A DNA stretch of 64,000 bases from Maribacter sp. ACAM166 (GTDB taxonomy: Bacteria > Bacteroidota > Bacteroidia > Flavobacteriales > Flavobacteriaceae), in contig NZ_VAUW01000007.1 in NCBI RefSeq assembly GCF_005771495.1, forward strand, positions 87,212 through 151,211, read 5' to 3'. This document shows, piece after piece, positions 27,028-36,170 of the stretch. How positions within the stretch are numbered: position 1 is the stretch's first letter; each line of letters opens with the position of its first letter. A program made the translations under genes and the position numbers. Below the pieces are notes generated by a model. It was not told where the DNA came from, ran no database searches, and saw only the letters and a program-made list of their open reading frames with translations.

Positions 27028-29232
27028 ATGACACAGACAGCAATTGAAGAGGAAAATAAGCTTATAGCCCGTGAATATAAGGAACTATTGCGTATTAGTT
27101 ACCAAACCCTAACGGATGAGGACAAGAAGCTAATACGAAGTGCCTTTGAAGTAGCAGTAGATGCCCATAAGAACCAACGAAGAAAATCTGGTGAGGCCTA
27201 TATATTTCATCCTATTGCAGTAGCAAAAATTGTAGCCTCTGAAATTGGCCTTGATGCTGTTTCTATAGCCTCTGCACTACTACATGATGTCGTTGAAGAC
27301 ACCGAATACACCTTAGACGATATTGATCGCATTTTTGGTGAAACCGTTGCACGTATTGTTGATGGCCTTACAAAAATATCCCATTTAAAGAAGGATATGA
27401 ACATCTCCCAGCAGGCGGAGAATTTCAGGAAAATGCTTCTTACCTTAAATGATGACGTACGCGTTATTATAATTAAGATTGCAGATCGGTACCATAATAT
27501 GCTCACTATGGATTCCATGCCAGAGCATAAACAGGTTAAAATTTCATCTGAAACATTATACATCTACGCTCCTTTAGCACATAGAATTGGACTCTACAAT
27601 ATTAAAAGCGAGCTAGAAGACCTCAGCTTAAAATATACCGAGCCCGAAGTGTATAATTCAATAAAGGATAAAATTGAAGAAAGCAAAGAAGAGCAGCAAG
27701 CTTATATTGATGCTTTTGCCGCCACCATTGACAATTCATTAAATAAAGAAGGACTTAATTATATTCTAAAAGGCAGAATGAAATCTATTTTCTCAATGAG
27801 AAGAAAAATGATTGCCCAGAATGTAACCTTCGAGGAAATCTATGATAAGTTCGCTATCAGAATTATTTATAAATCCGACACACAAAATGAAAAGTTTCTT
27901 GCTTGGAAAATATATTCCATTGTAACCGATCACTTCACTCCTAACCCAGTGCGTTTAAGAGATTGGATATCCTCTCCTAAATCTACTGGCTATGAAGCCT
28001 TGCATATTACTGTGATGGGACCCAAAGGAAAATGGGTTGAAGTTCAAATTAGAAGTGAGCGCATGCATGAGATTGCTGAAAAGGGATATGCCGCACATTT
28101 CAAGTATAAACATGGTGATCAAAAAGAACAAGGCATTGAAGTCTGGCTAAACAAACTTCAAGAAGCTTTGGAGAATGCAAACACTAATGCTGTAGATTTT
28201 GTTGAAGAATTTAAACTCAATCTTTACTCTAAAGAGATTTTTGTATTTACCCCGAAAGGAGAATTAAAATCGTTACCAAAAGGAGCTACTCCATTAGATT
28301 TTGCCTTTAATATCCACACCGAAGTCGGTATGCGAACAAGAGGGTCAAAAGTCAATGGAAAATTAGTCCCGTTAAACACAACCTTACAAAGTGGTGATCA
28401 GGTAGAAATTATTACTTCTAATCAAGCCAGACCTAACCAAAACTGGTTAGATTATGCTACCACAGCGAGGGCAAGGGCTAAGATTAAATCGGTATTAAGA
28501 GAAGAGAAAAAGTCTGTTGCAGATGATGGAAAGGAAATTTTGAGGAGAAAACTTAAATCTCAAAAAATCAGTCTTAATGAAGACTCCATTAATAAAATGG
28601 TAACATTTTTCAAGTTAAAAACTAGTTTAGACCTCTTTTATCGTGTAGGCATCAGTTCTATTGACAATACCATGCTCAAAGACTTTGCTTCTTCCTATAA
28701 CAATGCATTTATTAGTTTTTTCAAAAATCGCATACGCCGAACTCCGGTACCAGAAGATATTAATAGAGATGAAATCACCTCTAAATATGATATGTTGGTT
28801 TTCGGCAAGGAAGAGGAAAAATTAGAGTACAAACTTTCCCAATGTTGTAGTCCTATTCCTGGAGATGATGTATTTGGGTTTGTAAGCGTGTCCGAAGGAA
28901 TTAAAGTACACAAAAAGAACTGTCCAAATGCGATTTCCTTACAATCTAACTATGCCTACCGTATAATTAGCGCTAAATGGATTGATTCTTCTCAACAAGA
29001 ATATCAGGCCGATATAGAGTTAACAGGTATAGATAATTTAGGTTTAATTAATGATATCACAGCGGTTATATCAGATATTATGCATGTAAATATGCGCAAC
29101 TTAAACTTTAGTACCGATGGTGGAACCTTTAAAGGAAAAATAACAGTAGTCGTAAAAAACAAGGCCATTCTTAAAAAATTAACCGATAACTTAAAGGAGA
29201 TTGGAGGCATTGACAAAGTAACCCGTATTTAG
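27028..29232 (+). CDS. RelA/SpoT-type (p)ppGpp synthetase/hydrolase
   Basis: 734 aa, full bifunctional length. The HD hydrolase domain has HPIAVAKIVASEIG near residue 61 and LLHDVVEDTEY near 87. The synthetase domain has GRMKSIFSMRRKM near 249, YDKFAIRIIY near 272 and RDWISSPKSTGYEALHITV near 311. A TGS domain is near 405-465 (FVFTPKGELKSLPKGATPLDFA), and a C-terminal zinc-finger/ACT region follows with QCCSPIPGD. It should make and degrade the stringent-response alarmone. Fur and purA follow on the same strand. Confidence 0.96.
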   Translation: MTQTAIEEENKLIAREYKELLRISYQTLTDEDKKLIRSAFEVAVDAHKNQRRKSGEAYIFHPIAVAKIVASEIGLDAVSIASALLHDVVEDTEYTLDDIDRIFGETVARIVDGLTKISHLKKDMNISQQAENFRKMLLTLNDDVRVIIIKIADRYHNMLTMDSMPEHKQVKISSETLYIYAPLAHRIGLYNIKSELEDLSLKYTEPEVYNSIKDKIEESKEEQQAYIDAFAATIDNSLNKEGLNYILKGRMKSIFSMRRKMIAQNVTFEEIYDKFAIRIIYKSDTQNEKFLAWKIYSIVTDHFTPNPVRLRDWISSPKSTGYEALHITVMGPKGKWVEVQIRSERMHEIAEKGYAAHFKYKHGDQKEQGIEVWLNKLQEALENANTNAVDFVEEFKLNLYSKEIFVFTPKGELKSLPKGATPLDFAFNIHTEVGMRTRGSKVNGKLVPLNTTLQSGDQVEIITSNQARPNQNWLDYATTARARAKIKSVLREEKKSVADDGKEILRRKLKSQKISLNEDSINKMVTFFKLKTSLDLFYRVGISSIDNTMLKDFASSYNNAFISFFKNRIRRTPVPEDINRDEITSKYDMLVFGKEEEKLEYKLSQCCSPIPGDDVFGFVSVSEGIKVHKKNCPNAISLQSNYAYRIISAKWIDSSQQEYQADIELTGIDNLGLINDITAVISDIMHVNMRNLNFSTDGGTFKGKITVVVKNKAILKKLTDNLKEIGGIDKVTRI

Positions 29233-29256
29233 AAAAAGTAAATTAAAATTTAACTG

Positions 29257-29264
29257 TACATTTG
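29257..29264 (+). promoter_or_regulatory. -7 box for fur
   Basis: TACATTTG matches TAnnTTTG and ends 18 nt before the fur ATG at 29283. This argues against the upstream TTG at 29262 as a start, since the box overlaps it. Confidence 0.5.
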
Positions 29265-29282
29265 TATATTAATGCAGTATTT

Positions 29283-29759
29283 ATGTCTTTGGATAAAAAC
29301 CAAGAAATTGTAAAAAACGTCTTTACTACCTTTTTAGAGGACAAAGGACATAGAAAAACCCCTGAACGTTACGCTATACTTCAAGAAATTTATGAAAGTG
29401 AGGAACATTTCGATATAGAATCACTTTACATTAACATGAAGAATAAAAATTATCGTGTAAGTAGGGCTACGCTATATAATACGATTGAACTTCTGTTAGG
29501 TTGCAAGTTGGTGCGCAAACATCAATTCGGCAAGAACCAGGCTCAATATGAAAAATCTTATTTTGATCGACAACATGACCATGTGATTCTTACTGACACC
29601 GGCGAAGTAATGGAATTTTGTGACCCGAGAATTCAATCTATCAAAAAAACAATCGAGGAAGTATTTGATATAAAAATCAATGCACATTCCTTATATTTTT
29701 ACGGTACTAAAAATACTCCTACCAAAGAGGTAGACAACAAAGAAAATAAAGAGAACTAA
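29283..29759 (+). CDS. fur: Fur-family transcriptional regulator
   Basis: 158 aa from the ATG at 29283; an in-frame TTG at 29262 lies inside the -7 box. A winged helix at ~15-85 ([28 protein letters not shown]) is followed by the dimerisation domain with [21 protein letters not shown], which keeps the metal His residues. There are only two cysteines and no CxxC pair, so the structural zinc site of classical Fur is absent. Whether it senses iron, zinc or peroxide cannot be decided. Followed 19 nt later by purA. Confidence 0.88.
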   Translation: MSLDKNQEIVKNVFTTFLEDKGHRKTPERYAILQEIYESEEHFDIESLYINMKNKNYRVSRATLYNTIELLLGCKLVRKHQFGKNQAQYEKSYFDRQHDHVILTDTGEVMEFCDPRIQSIKKTIEEVFDIKINAHSLYFYGTKNTPTKEVDNKENKEN

Positions 29760-29778
29760 CCAAGTATATAATATTTAG

Positions 29779-31050
29779 ATGGCAGTAGATTTATTGTTAG
29801 GCCTACAATGGGGTGACGAAGGAAAGGGAAAAATCGTAGATGTATTAACCGCAAATTATGACATTATTGCTCGCTTTCAAGGTGGGCCAAATGCTGGTCA
29901 TACTTTAGAATTCGATGGAATAAAGCATGTATTGCATACCATACCTTCAGGTATTTTTCATAAAAATGCAGTTAACATAGTGGGTAACGGTGTAGTTATC
30001 GACCCCGTTATTTTTAAAAAAGAATTGGATGCCTTGAAGAAATTCAATTTAGATATCAAATCCAAATTATTCATTTCTAGAAAAGCACATTTAATTCTAC
30101 CTACTCATCGTTTGTTAGATGCTGCTTCTGAAGCTTCTAAAGGAAAAGCAAAAATTGGCTCTACCTTAAAAGGAATCGGTCCTACTTATATGGATAAGAC
30201 CGGTAGAAATGGAATGCGTATAGGAGATTTAGAACTAAGTGATTGGAAGGAAAAATACCGTAGCCTTGCAAATAAGCATGAGGCCATGATTAGCTTTTAC
30301 AATGTAGATATTCAATATGACCTTGCAGAATTGGAAGCTGATTTCTTCAAAGCGGTTACAGAGCTTAAAGAGCTAACCTTTATTGATAGTGAAGAATATT
30401 TGTATCAAGCACAAAAGCAAGGTAAAAAAATATTAGCCGAAGGTGCACAAGGTTCTTTATTAGATATTGATTTTGGAACATATCCTTTTGTAACTTCTTC
30501 CAATACTACTGCAGCTGGCGCCTGTACAGGCTTAGGCGTAGCGCCAAACCAAATAGGTGAGGTAAAAGGAATATTTAAGGCTTATACTACAAGAGTAGGC
30601 AGTGGCCCTTTCCCAACAGAACTATTTGATGAGGATGGTGAGACTATGGGTCGTGCTGGCAATGAATTTGGCGCAACAACCGGTAGACCAAGACGTTGTG
30701 GTTGGTTAGATTTGGTAGCTTTGAAATATGCTGTTCGTATTAACGGCGTTACCGAATTGATGATGATGAAAGGTGATGTTCTAAGCGGATTTGAAAAATT
30801 AAAGATATGTACTGCTTACAGCTATAAAGGTGAAATAATTGAACATTTCCCTTACAATATTGAACCTGAAAATGTTACTCCGGTTTATACAGAAATGAAC
30901 GGATGGAAAGAAGATTTGACAAAGATGACTTCTGCAGATCAATTACCCAAAACATTGAACGATTATATCGATTTTCTAGAAAAGGAATTAGAAGTTCCTA
31001 TTAAAATTGTTTCTGTAGGGCCAGATAGGACACAAACAATCCATAGATAA
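29779..31050 (+). CDS. purA: Adenylosuccinate synthase
   Basis: First committed step of AMP synthesis: IMP + aspartate + GTP to adenylosuccinate. 423 aa. The N-terminal GTP-binding loop GDEGKGKIVD is at about residues 12-21, GGPNAGHT near 35, catalytic segments TLKGIGPTYMDKTGR near 128, TTRVGSGPFPTE near 272, and GATTGRPRRCGWLD near 298. It follows fur with a short gap, so it is probably co-transcribed, and has its own strong terminator. Confidence 0.98.
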   Translation: MAVDLLLGLQWGDEGKGKIVDVLTANYDIIARFQGGPNAGHTLEFDGIKHVLHTIPSGIFHKNAVNIVGNGVVIDPVIFKKELDALKKFNLDIKSKLFISRKAHLILPTHRLLDAASEASKGKAKIGSTLKGIGPTYMDKTGRNGMRIGDLELSDWKEKYRSLANKHEAMISFYNVDIQYDLAELEADFFKAVTELKELTFIDSEEYLYQAQKQGKKILAEGAQGSLLDIDFGTYPFVTSSNTTAAGACTGLGVAPNQIGEVKGIFKAYTTRVGSGPFPTELFDEDGETMGRAGNEFGATTGRPRRCGWLDLVALKYAVRINGVTELMMMKGDVLSGFEKLKICTAYSYKGEIIEHFPYNIEPENVTPVYTEMNGWKEDLTKMTSADQLPKTLNDYIDFLEKELEVPIKIVSVGPDRTQTIHR

Positions 31051-31086
31051 ATATTTAGCAATGTTAATAGGTTGTTCGGCTAACAG

Positions 31087-31131
31087 GAATGGCGATATAG
31101 GGAAATACCTTTATCGCCATTCTTTTTTTTT
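31087..31131 (+). terminator. Rho-independent terminator after purA
   Basis: GAATGGCGATA (31087-31097) pairs with TATCGCCATTC (31112-31122), with AGG/CCT extending inward, followed by nine T. Confidence 0.9.
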
Positions 31132-31187
31132 GTACTTTAGGTTCCTTGCGAAATATACATTCGCACGACTAAAACGAAATTGAAAGA

Positions 31188-31985
31188 ATGAAAAAATCAA
31201 CGTACCCTATTATAATCCTATTTCTATTTTTTACAGTTTCCTGTAAAATGGAAAACGATAAAAAAGTAGATACCAAAACCCCTAGTGAGGAGAAGACTGA
31301 AGGTGAATGGATATCCTTGTTCGATGGCAAAACCACGAAGGGCTGGCGGGCCTACAATGGAAAAGAATTACCCCCAGGTTGGATAGCAAAAAATGGTGAA
31401 TTGACGTTTGATACTGAATTGGGTATGGAACAAGATTACACTGGCGGAACAGACATTATTTACGGAGTTGAAGAGTTTGATAACTTTGAACTTTACTTGG
31501 AATGGAAACTACCAAAAGGAGGCAATAGTGGCGTTTTTTACCACCTGAAAGAGGGCTATGACTCCCCTCCAGAAGTTTCCCCTGAATACCAATTAATAGA
31601 TGATGAAAACTATGCTAGCATTCATGATATAACAGATTATAATTTAGGTTTAGGGTACACTGAAAAACCAGAAGAATTAAAACCTCTTCAACAAACCGCA
31701 TCAGATTATGCGATGCACGCCGCGGACCCTAATGGTAAAATTTTACATCCTGTAGGGAAATGGAATACTACCAGAATAGTATTTACACCAGAGCAGGTAG
31801 AGCACTGGTTGAACGGAAAAAAAGTAGTATCTTTTGTACCTTGGGATGATGCTTGGTACGAAAAAAAGAATTCAGACAAATGGAAGAATAGTGAAGATTA
31901 TGGAAAGTATAAAACTGGATACATAGGCTTTCAAGACCATTCAAGTCCAATTTGGTTCCGTAACATAAAAATTAAAAAATTATAA
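31188..31985 (+). CDS. DUF1080 (3-keto-disaccharide hydrolase) lipoprotein
   Basis: 265 aa; lipoprotein signal with Cys near residue 19 (TVSCK). From residue ~42 it carries a DUF1080 domain, a concanavalin-like beta sandwich: GEWISLFDGKTTKGWRAYNG, FELYLEWKLPKGGNSGVFYHL, and PIWFRNIKIKKL at the end. Members hydrolyse 3-keto-glycosides in Bacteroidota. The oxidoreductase 11 nt downstream could make or process the 3-keto sugar. Confidence 0.92.
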   Translation: MKKSTYPIIILFLFFTVSCKMENDKKVDTKTPSEEKTEGEWISLFDGKTTKGWRAYNGKELPPGWIAKNGELTFDTELGMEQDYTGGTDIIYGVEEFDNFELYLEWKLPKGGNSGVFYHLKEGYDSPPEVSPEYQLIDDENYASIHDITDYNLGLGYTEKPEELKPLQQTASDYAMHAADPNGKILHPVGKWNTTRIVFTPEQVEHWLNGKKVVSFVPWDDAWYEKKNSDKWKNSEDYGKYKTGYIGFQDHSSPIWFRNIKIKKL

Positions 31986-31996
31986 TAACCACACCA

Positions 31997-33433
31997 ATGA
32001 ATAAAAGAGATTTTTTAAAAAACGCAGCGGCTTTGTCCACATTTGTATTGTTACCATCCGGACTATGGTCTTGTAAAGGGGAAGAAAAGAAATTAACCAG
32101 ATTACGCACTGCACACATTGGTGTTGGTAATATGGGAGCTGCTGATCTTGAAGCTATATCTTCACATCAAAAAGTTGATGTTACAGCGCTGTGCGATGTT
32201 GACGCCAATAATTTGGCTGCAGCAAAGAAACTACACCCAAATGCCAAAACATATGCAGATTATAGGGTAATGTTAAAGGAAATGGGCGACGATATTGATG
32301 CTGTTGTTGTTTCTACACCAGATCACAGCCATGCACCAGCTTCAATGATGGCGATGGAAATGGATAAACCAGTCTATTGTCAAAAACCACTTACGCATTA
32401 TGTTTCTGAAGCTAGAGCAATGAAAAAGCTAGCTGCAGATAAAGGGTTAGTTACTCAAATGGGAATTCAAGTACATTCTTTTTATGATTATAAATTGGCT
32501 ACACTTTTAATTCAATCGGGTATTATTGGAAAAGTTCATACGGTTCGTGCCTGGTCACCAAAAGACTGGGGATATGATGGCCCTGAACCTAAAGGCAAAG
32601 ACCCTATTCCAGAAACTTTAGATTGGAACCTATGGCTCGGTACTTCAGCAGAAAGACCCTATAAGGAAGGTGTTTATCATCCTGGTAATTGGAGGCAATT
32701 AGTTGATTATGGTTGTGGTACTTTAGGAGACATGGGAGTACATATTTTTGACACACCTTACAATGCACTCGATTTAGAAGTTCCAATGACCATTAAAAAC
32801 GAATGTAGGGAACCAAACGGATTCGGCTTTCCACAAAATAACGTAGTAACCTACGAATTTCCACAAACCAATTACACCACCGAAACATTAAAATGGGTAT
32901 GGTATGATGGGCCTGGAGCACCAAAAGACCATGAAGAATTAAAATTGCCTGGTGCCGATTCTATGGAAACTTCAACAGATGATTCCAATGCTTCTTTAGA
33001 AGATAAGATGTCCCTTGAGACCAAAATAACTAGCGAAGGTTCATTACCTGAACAAGGCGCAATGTTTATTGGAGAAAAAGGACGATTATTATTGCCTCAT
33101 TTTATGGAGCTACCAAAGAAAATTGTGGATGGTGAATATGTAGATATATCAGCAGAGATTGAAGCGGTTGGAAAAGCAAATAATATGGGCGAACCAATTC
33201 GTAATTATGAAACTGAAGGACAAAAACATTATCACCAATTTGTAGATGCTTGTTTAGGTACCGATGAAACCACGGCTCCTTTTTCCTATGCATCAAGACT
33301 TACCGAAACAATACTATTAGGTGTAATTGCAGGCAGATTCCCTAATCAAGTTTTACATTGGGACAGTGAAAATGCTAAATTCGCTGAAGATGAAGCAAAC
33401 GCCTATTTAGAAGGTGAGTATAGAAATTTCTAA
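31997..33433 (+). CDS. Gfo/Idh/MocA-family oxidoreductase, exported
   Basis: 478 aa. The N-terminus NKRDFLKNAAALSTFVLLP looks like a Tat signal with KR in place of RR, so periplasmic export with bound NAD(P) is plausible. The Rossmann fold has AHIGVGNMGAADLEAI near residue 38, VVVSTPDHSHAPAS near 101 and the catalytic-type YCQKPLTHYVSEA near 127. It lies 11 nt after the DUF1080 gene, giving a two-gene sugar unit closed by a terminator. The substrate is unknown. Confidence 0.92.
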   Translation: MNKRDFLKNAAALSTFVLLPSGLWSCKGEEKKLTRLRTAHIGVGNMGAADLEAISSHQKVDVTALCDVDANNLAAAKKLHPNAKTYADYRVMLKEMGDDIDAVVVSTPDHSHAPASMMAMEMDKPVYCQKPLTHYVSEARAMKKLAADKGLVTQMGIQVHSFYDYKLATLLIQSGIIGKVHTVRAWSPKDWGYDGPEPKGKDPIPETLDWNLWLGTSAERPYKEGVYHPGNWRQLVDYGCGTLGDMGVHIFDTPYNALDLEVPMTIKNECREPNGFGFPQNNVVTYEFPQTNYTTETLKWVWYDGPGAPKDHEELKLPGADSMETSTDDSNASLEDKMSLETKITSEGSLPEQGAMFIGEKGRLLLPHFMELPKKIVDGEYVDISAEIEAVGKANNMGEPIRNYETEGQKHYHQFVDACLGTDETTAPFSYASRLTETILLGVIAGRFPNQVLHWDSENAKFAEDEANAYLEGEYRNF

Positions 33434-33453
33434 AAATCCATTTTAAAAATCAC

Positions 33454-33480
33454 AAAAACCACTTTCGAGTGGTTTTTTTA
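33454..33480 (+). terminator. Rho-independent terminator after the oxidoreductase
   Basis: AAAAACCACT (33454-33463) and AGTGGTTTTT (33468-33477) with a TTCG tetraloop. Confidence 0.85.
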
Positions 33481-33524
33481 TATCCATATTTAAAGGAAAA
33501 TTAATTCCAACCAATTAGCGAACC

Positions 33525-34386
33525 ATGAAAATATTTTACAATTACAACCTATTCAGACTGGCTTTACTATGTATTCCTTGTTTTTTCATTGTTAGCTGTA
33601 CTCATATTAAAGAACCAATAATAACCGTAAAACCTCATTCTTCCTTAGTCTTAATAGGAAATAATTTAGGTTCGAGAATATTGAACTGCGGATTTAATGG
33701 TGATTTTCACGCGCTTTAGAAATCTACCGGAAAATGAGAGAAACTATATTACCGATTATGTAGAGTCTGGTAGGCCAATAGTTGGATTTAGAACAGCTAA
33801 ACATACCTTCATGTAAAACTGACTCAACATTAGTTGAGTTTAATGAAGCATGGCCAGCGAAGGTATTCGGACAACAATGGATTAGACACCATGGCCATTT
33901 TGATGACGGTAAATTTCCGGTAACGAATATTTCAATCAAGGAAGGACAAAAAGACAATCCGATTTTAAATGGTTTTAATAAATTCGATGCATTTTCGTGG
34001 TTGTACCACGTAGATGGCGAGGATTGGAAACTTCAAGGAGACACAGTTCCCCTATTCTTCTGGGACATTCTACAAAATCACAACACCAAATAGATGGTGA
34101 CCTTGATAAATTTTCATTGGACAACCCCGTAGCATGGACAAAGAGCTATACCGGGACATCAGGAATAAAAGCCAGAGTCTTTTTTACTACGCTGGGACAT
34201 CCCTATGATTTTAAGATTCCTGAAGTACGCAAAATTACGATGAATGGAATTTTTTGGGCATTGGGAAAAGAAGGGGCTATTCCTGAAGATGGTGTAAATG
34301 TAATATTACATGAGCCTTTTTCACCTAACAATTCTGAATTTGGACAAAATTTCAAAAAAAATTTAAAACCAACACCTATACAATAG
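33525..34386 (+). pseudogene. Remnant joining an SGNH-type gene start to a decayed ThuA-like gene
   Basis: The first ~160 nt encode a lipoprotein signal (FIVSCTHIK) and then SSLVLIGNNLGSRILNCG, which resembles the start of SGNH-type proteins found beside ThuA and haem proteins in sugar clusters. At about 33685-33694 the text changes, in another frame, to LMVIFTRFRNLPENER and VESGRPIVGFRTAKHTF, the core of a ThuA-like (trehalose utilisation) protein. The ThuA part then shifts frame twice more (near 33810 and near 34045) before ending with VFFTTLGHPYDF and NGIFWALGKEG. No full product is possible. It follows a DUF1080/oxidoreductase pair, so it is probably what is left of a larger sugar locus after a deletion. 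Confidence 0.82.
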
Positions 34387-34457
34387 TTCTTTACTAAATG
34401 TATGCTAATAGTGTTATTCGCTCTATTATTTTATCCTATTTTTGAAAAAAAAATAGA

Positions 34458-36161
34458 TTGAAAACCATTTGTTTATTCGTCCTATTATTTTTTGGACACT
34501 CTTTTATAGCTCACGCCCAAGAGAAGGATACTAAAGGAGAACCAAAACAAATCAATATTGTTTACGGCGCAAATTTCACTAAGAATGAAGTTGATTACCC
34601 AGGCGCATCTATCTTTAGTAAAGATGACCGTCAGGTACAATTTGAACATCAAGGTGCCGATCTTTGGTGTGATGTCGCTATTTACTACCAACGAGATAAT
34701 CGGCTAGAGGCTATTGGGAATGTCATACTCAAACAAGGCGATTCCGTTCAAATGACCAGTAAAAAAATCAATTATTTAGGTGATATAAAGCTAGCCAAGG
34801 CTTGGGGAAATGTGGTATTGACCAATTCTGACATGACCTTAAAGACAGACACCTTACGTCTAGATAGAGAAAAACAGGAAGCTTATTACCAAGACAACGG
34901 TACTGTTATCGATTCTGCTAACACTTTAACTAGTAAGATTGGTACATACTTCATGGAATTAAAAAAATACCAATTTTTAGATAGTGTCCATATACAAAAT
35001 CCCAAATACACTGTAGACTCCGAACAATTAGATTACTATCAAACCTCCAAAAACGCCTATATGTACGGGCCCTCCACAATTATTGGCGAGACGTATAAAA
35101 TTTATTGCGAACGAGGGTTTTATGACACCAAAGTTGAAAGTGGTTATGGCATTAAGAATACGCGTATAGATTACAATAACCGTATTATTGAAGGTGATAG
35201 CGTCTATTTCAACAAGGTTAATGAGTTTGCATCTGCAACTAACAATATTACTGTTACTGATACTATAAACAAAGGCATTATTAGGGCTCATTATGCGGAG
35301 GTCTATAAAGCCAAAGATTCTGTTTTTGCAACTAGAAGAGCTGTTTCTATTTCTGTACAGCAACAAGATTCACTTTATGTTCACGGAGATACCTTGATGG
35401 TGACAGGTAAGCCTGAAGAACGTTTACTACGAGCATTTAGAAATGCTAAGTTTTACAAGACCAATTTAAGCGGAAAATGTGACAGCATTCATTCTGAACA
35501 AAAAACGGGTATTACCCAATTGATAAAAAATCCGATAATCTGGAACGGAGCCAATCAAATGACCGGTGACAGCATCCATCTTAAATCAAACTTAGAAACT
35601 GAACAATTAGACTCATTAAAAGTATTGGAAAATGCCTTTATTATTTCATTGGACAGTGTAAGTATGACAGGGTACAATCAAGCAAAGGGGATAAACTTGT
35701 TCGGACAATTTATTGAGAATGAACTTAAATTAATTGACCTGATTCAAAACACAGAAGTGGTTTATTACATGTACAATGATGATGATGAGCTAATAGGAAT
35801 CGATAAAACGGTATGTAGTAAGATTCGTATTACCATGGCTGAAAATGATATAGAGGACTTAACCTTCTATACCGATCCCGATGGAGATATATTTCCAGAA
35901 AAAGACCTACCAGAGAACAGCAGAATCTTAAAAGGTTTTGTCTGGCGTGGCGATGAACGTATATTAACAAAAGAAGATATTTTTGATGAAGACGACAATA
36001 ACTTAGAACTTGTGGTTATTAAAGGAATAGACAATCCTATTGATATCGATGCCGAGGAGCAACAACGCAGTCAAAATGAGACGGATCCGATAAATAATAT
36101 TCCCGATAAAAATAAAGCTGTTGACCCTAAAAAGTCAAGCAAAGCTAAGAAAGTGAAGTAA
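34458..36161 (+). CDS. OstA-like protein (LptA/LptD N-terminal-like)
   Basis: 567 aa starting at TTG 34458, which directly opens a clean signal peptide (KTICLFVLL to AHAQ). The mature part has repeated OstA-like beta segments: LEAIGNVILKQGDSVQMTSKKINYLG, KLAKAWGNVVLTNSDMTLKTD and GTYFMELKKYQFLDSV. The C-terminus is acidic then Lys-rich. In Bacteroidota such proteins are thought to take part in lipopolysaccharide transport across the periplasm. It is followed 9 nt later by an aminotransferase. Confidence 0.85.
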   Translation: MKTICLFVLLFFGHSFIAHAQEKDTKGEPKQINIVYGANFTKNEVDYPGASIFSKDDRQVQFEHQGADLWCDVAIYYQRDNRLEAIGNVILKQGDSVQMTSKKINYLGDIKLAKAWGNVVLTNSDMTLKTDTLRLDREKQEAYYQDNGTVIDSANTLTSKIGTYFMELKKYQFLDSVHIQNPKYTVDSEQLDYYQTSKNAYMYGPSTIIGETYKIYCERGFYDTKVESGYGIKNTRIDYNNRIIEGDSVYFNKVNEFASATNNITVTDTINKGIIRAHYAEVYKAKDSVFATRRAVSISVQQQDSLYVHGDTLMVTGKPEERLLRAFRNAKFYKTNLSGKCDSIHSEQKTGITQLIKNPIIWNGANQMTGDSIHLKSNLETEQLDSLKVLENAFIISLDSVSMTGYNQAKGINLFGQFIENELKLIDLIQNTEVVYYMYNDDDELIGIDKTVCSKIRITMAENDIEDLTFYTDPDGDIFPEKDLPENSRILKGFVWRGDERILTKEDIFDEDDNNLELVVIKGIDNPIDIDAEEQQRSQNETDPINNIPDKNKAVDPKKSSKAKKVK

Positions 36162-36170
36162 TAATTTCAC

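Noticed and set aside
31997..32090. Lipobox in the Gfo/Idh/MocA oxidoreductase
   Set aside because: The Cys near residue 26 is preceded by LWS, a poor lipobox; the Tat-like KRDFLK start explains the signal better.
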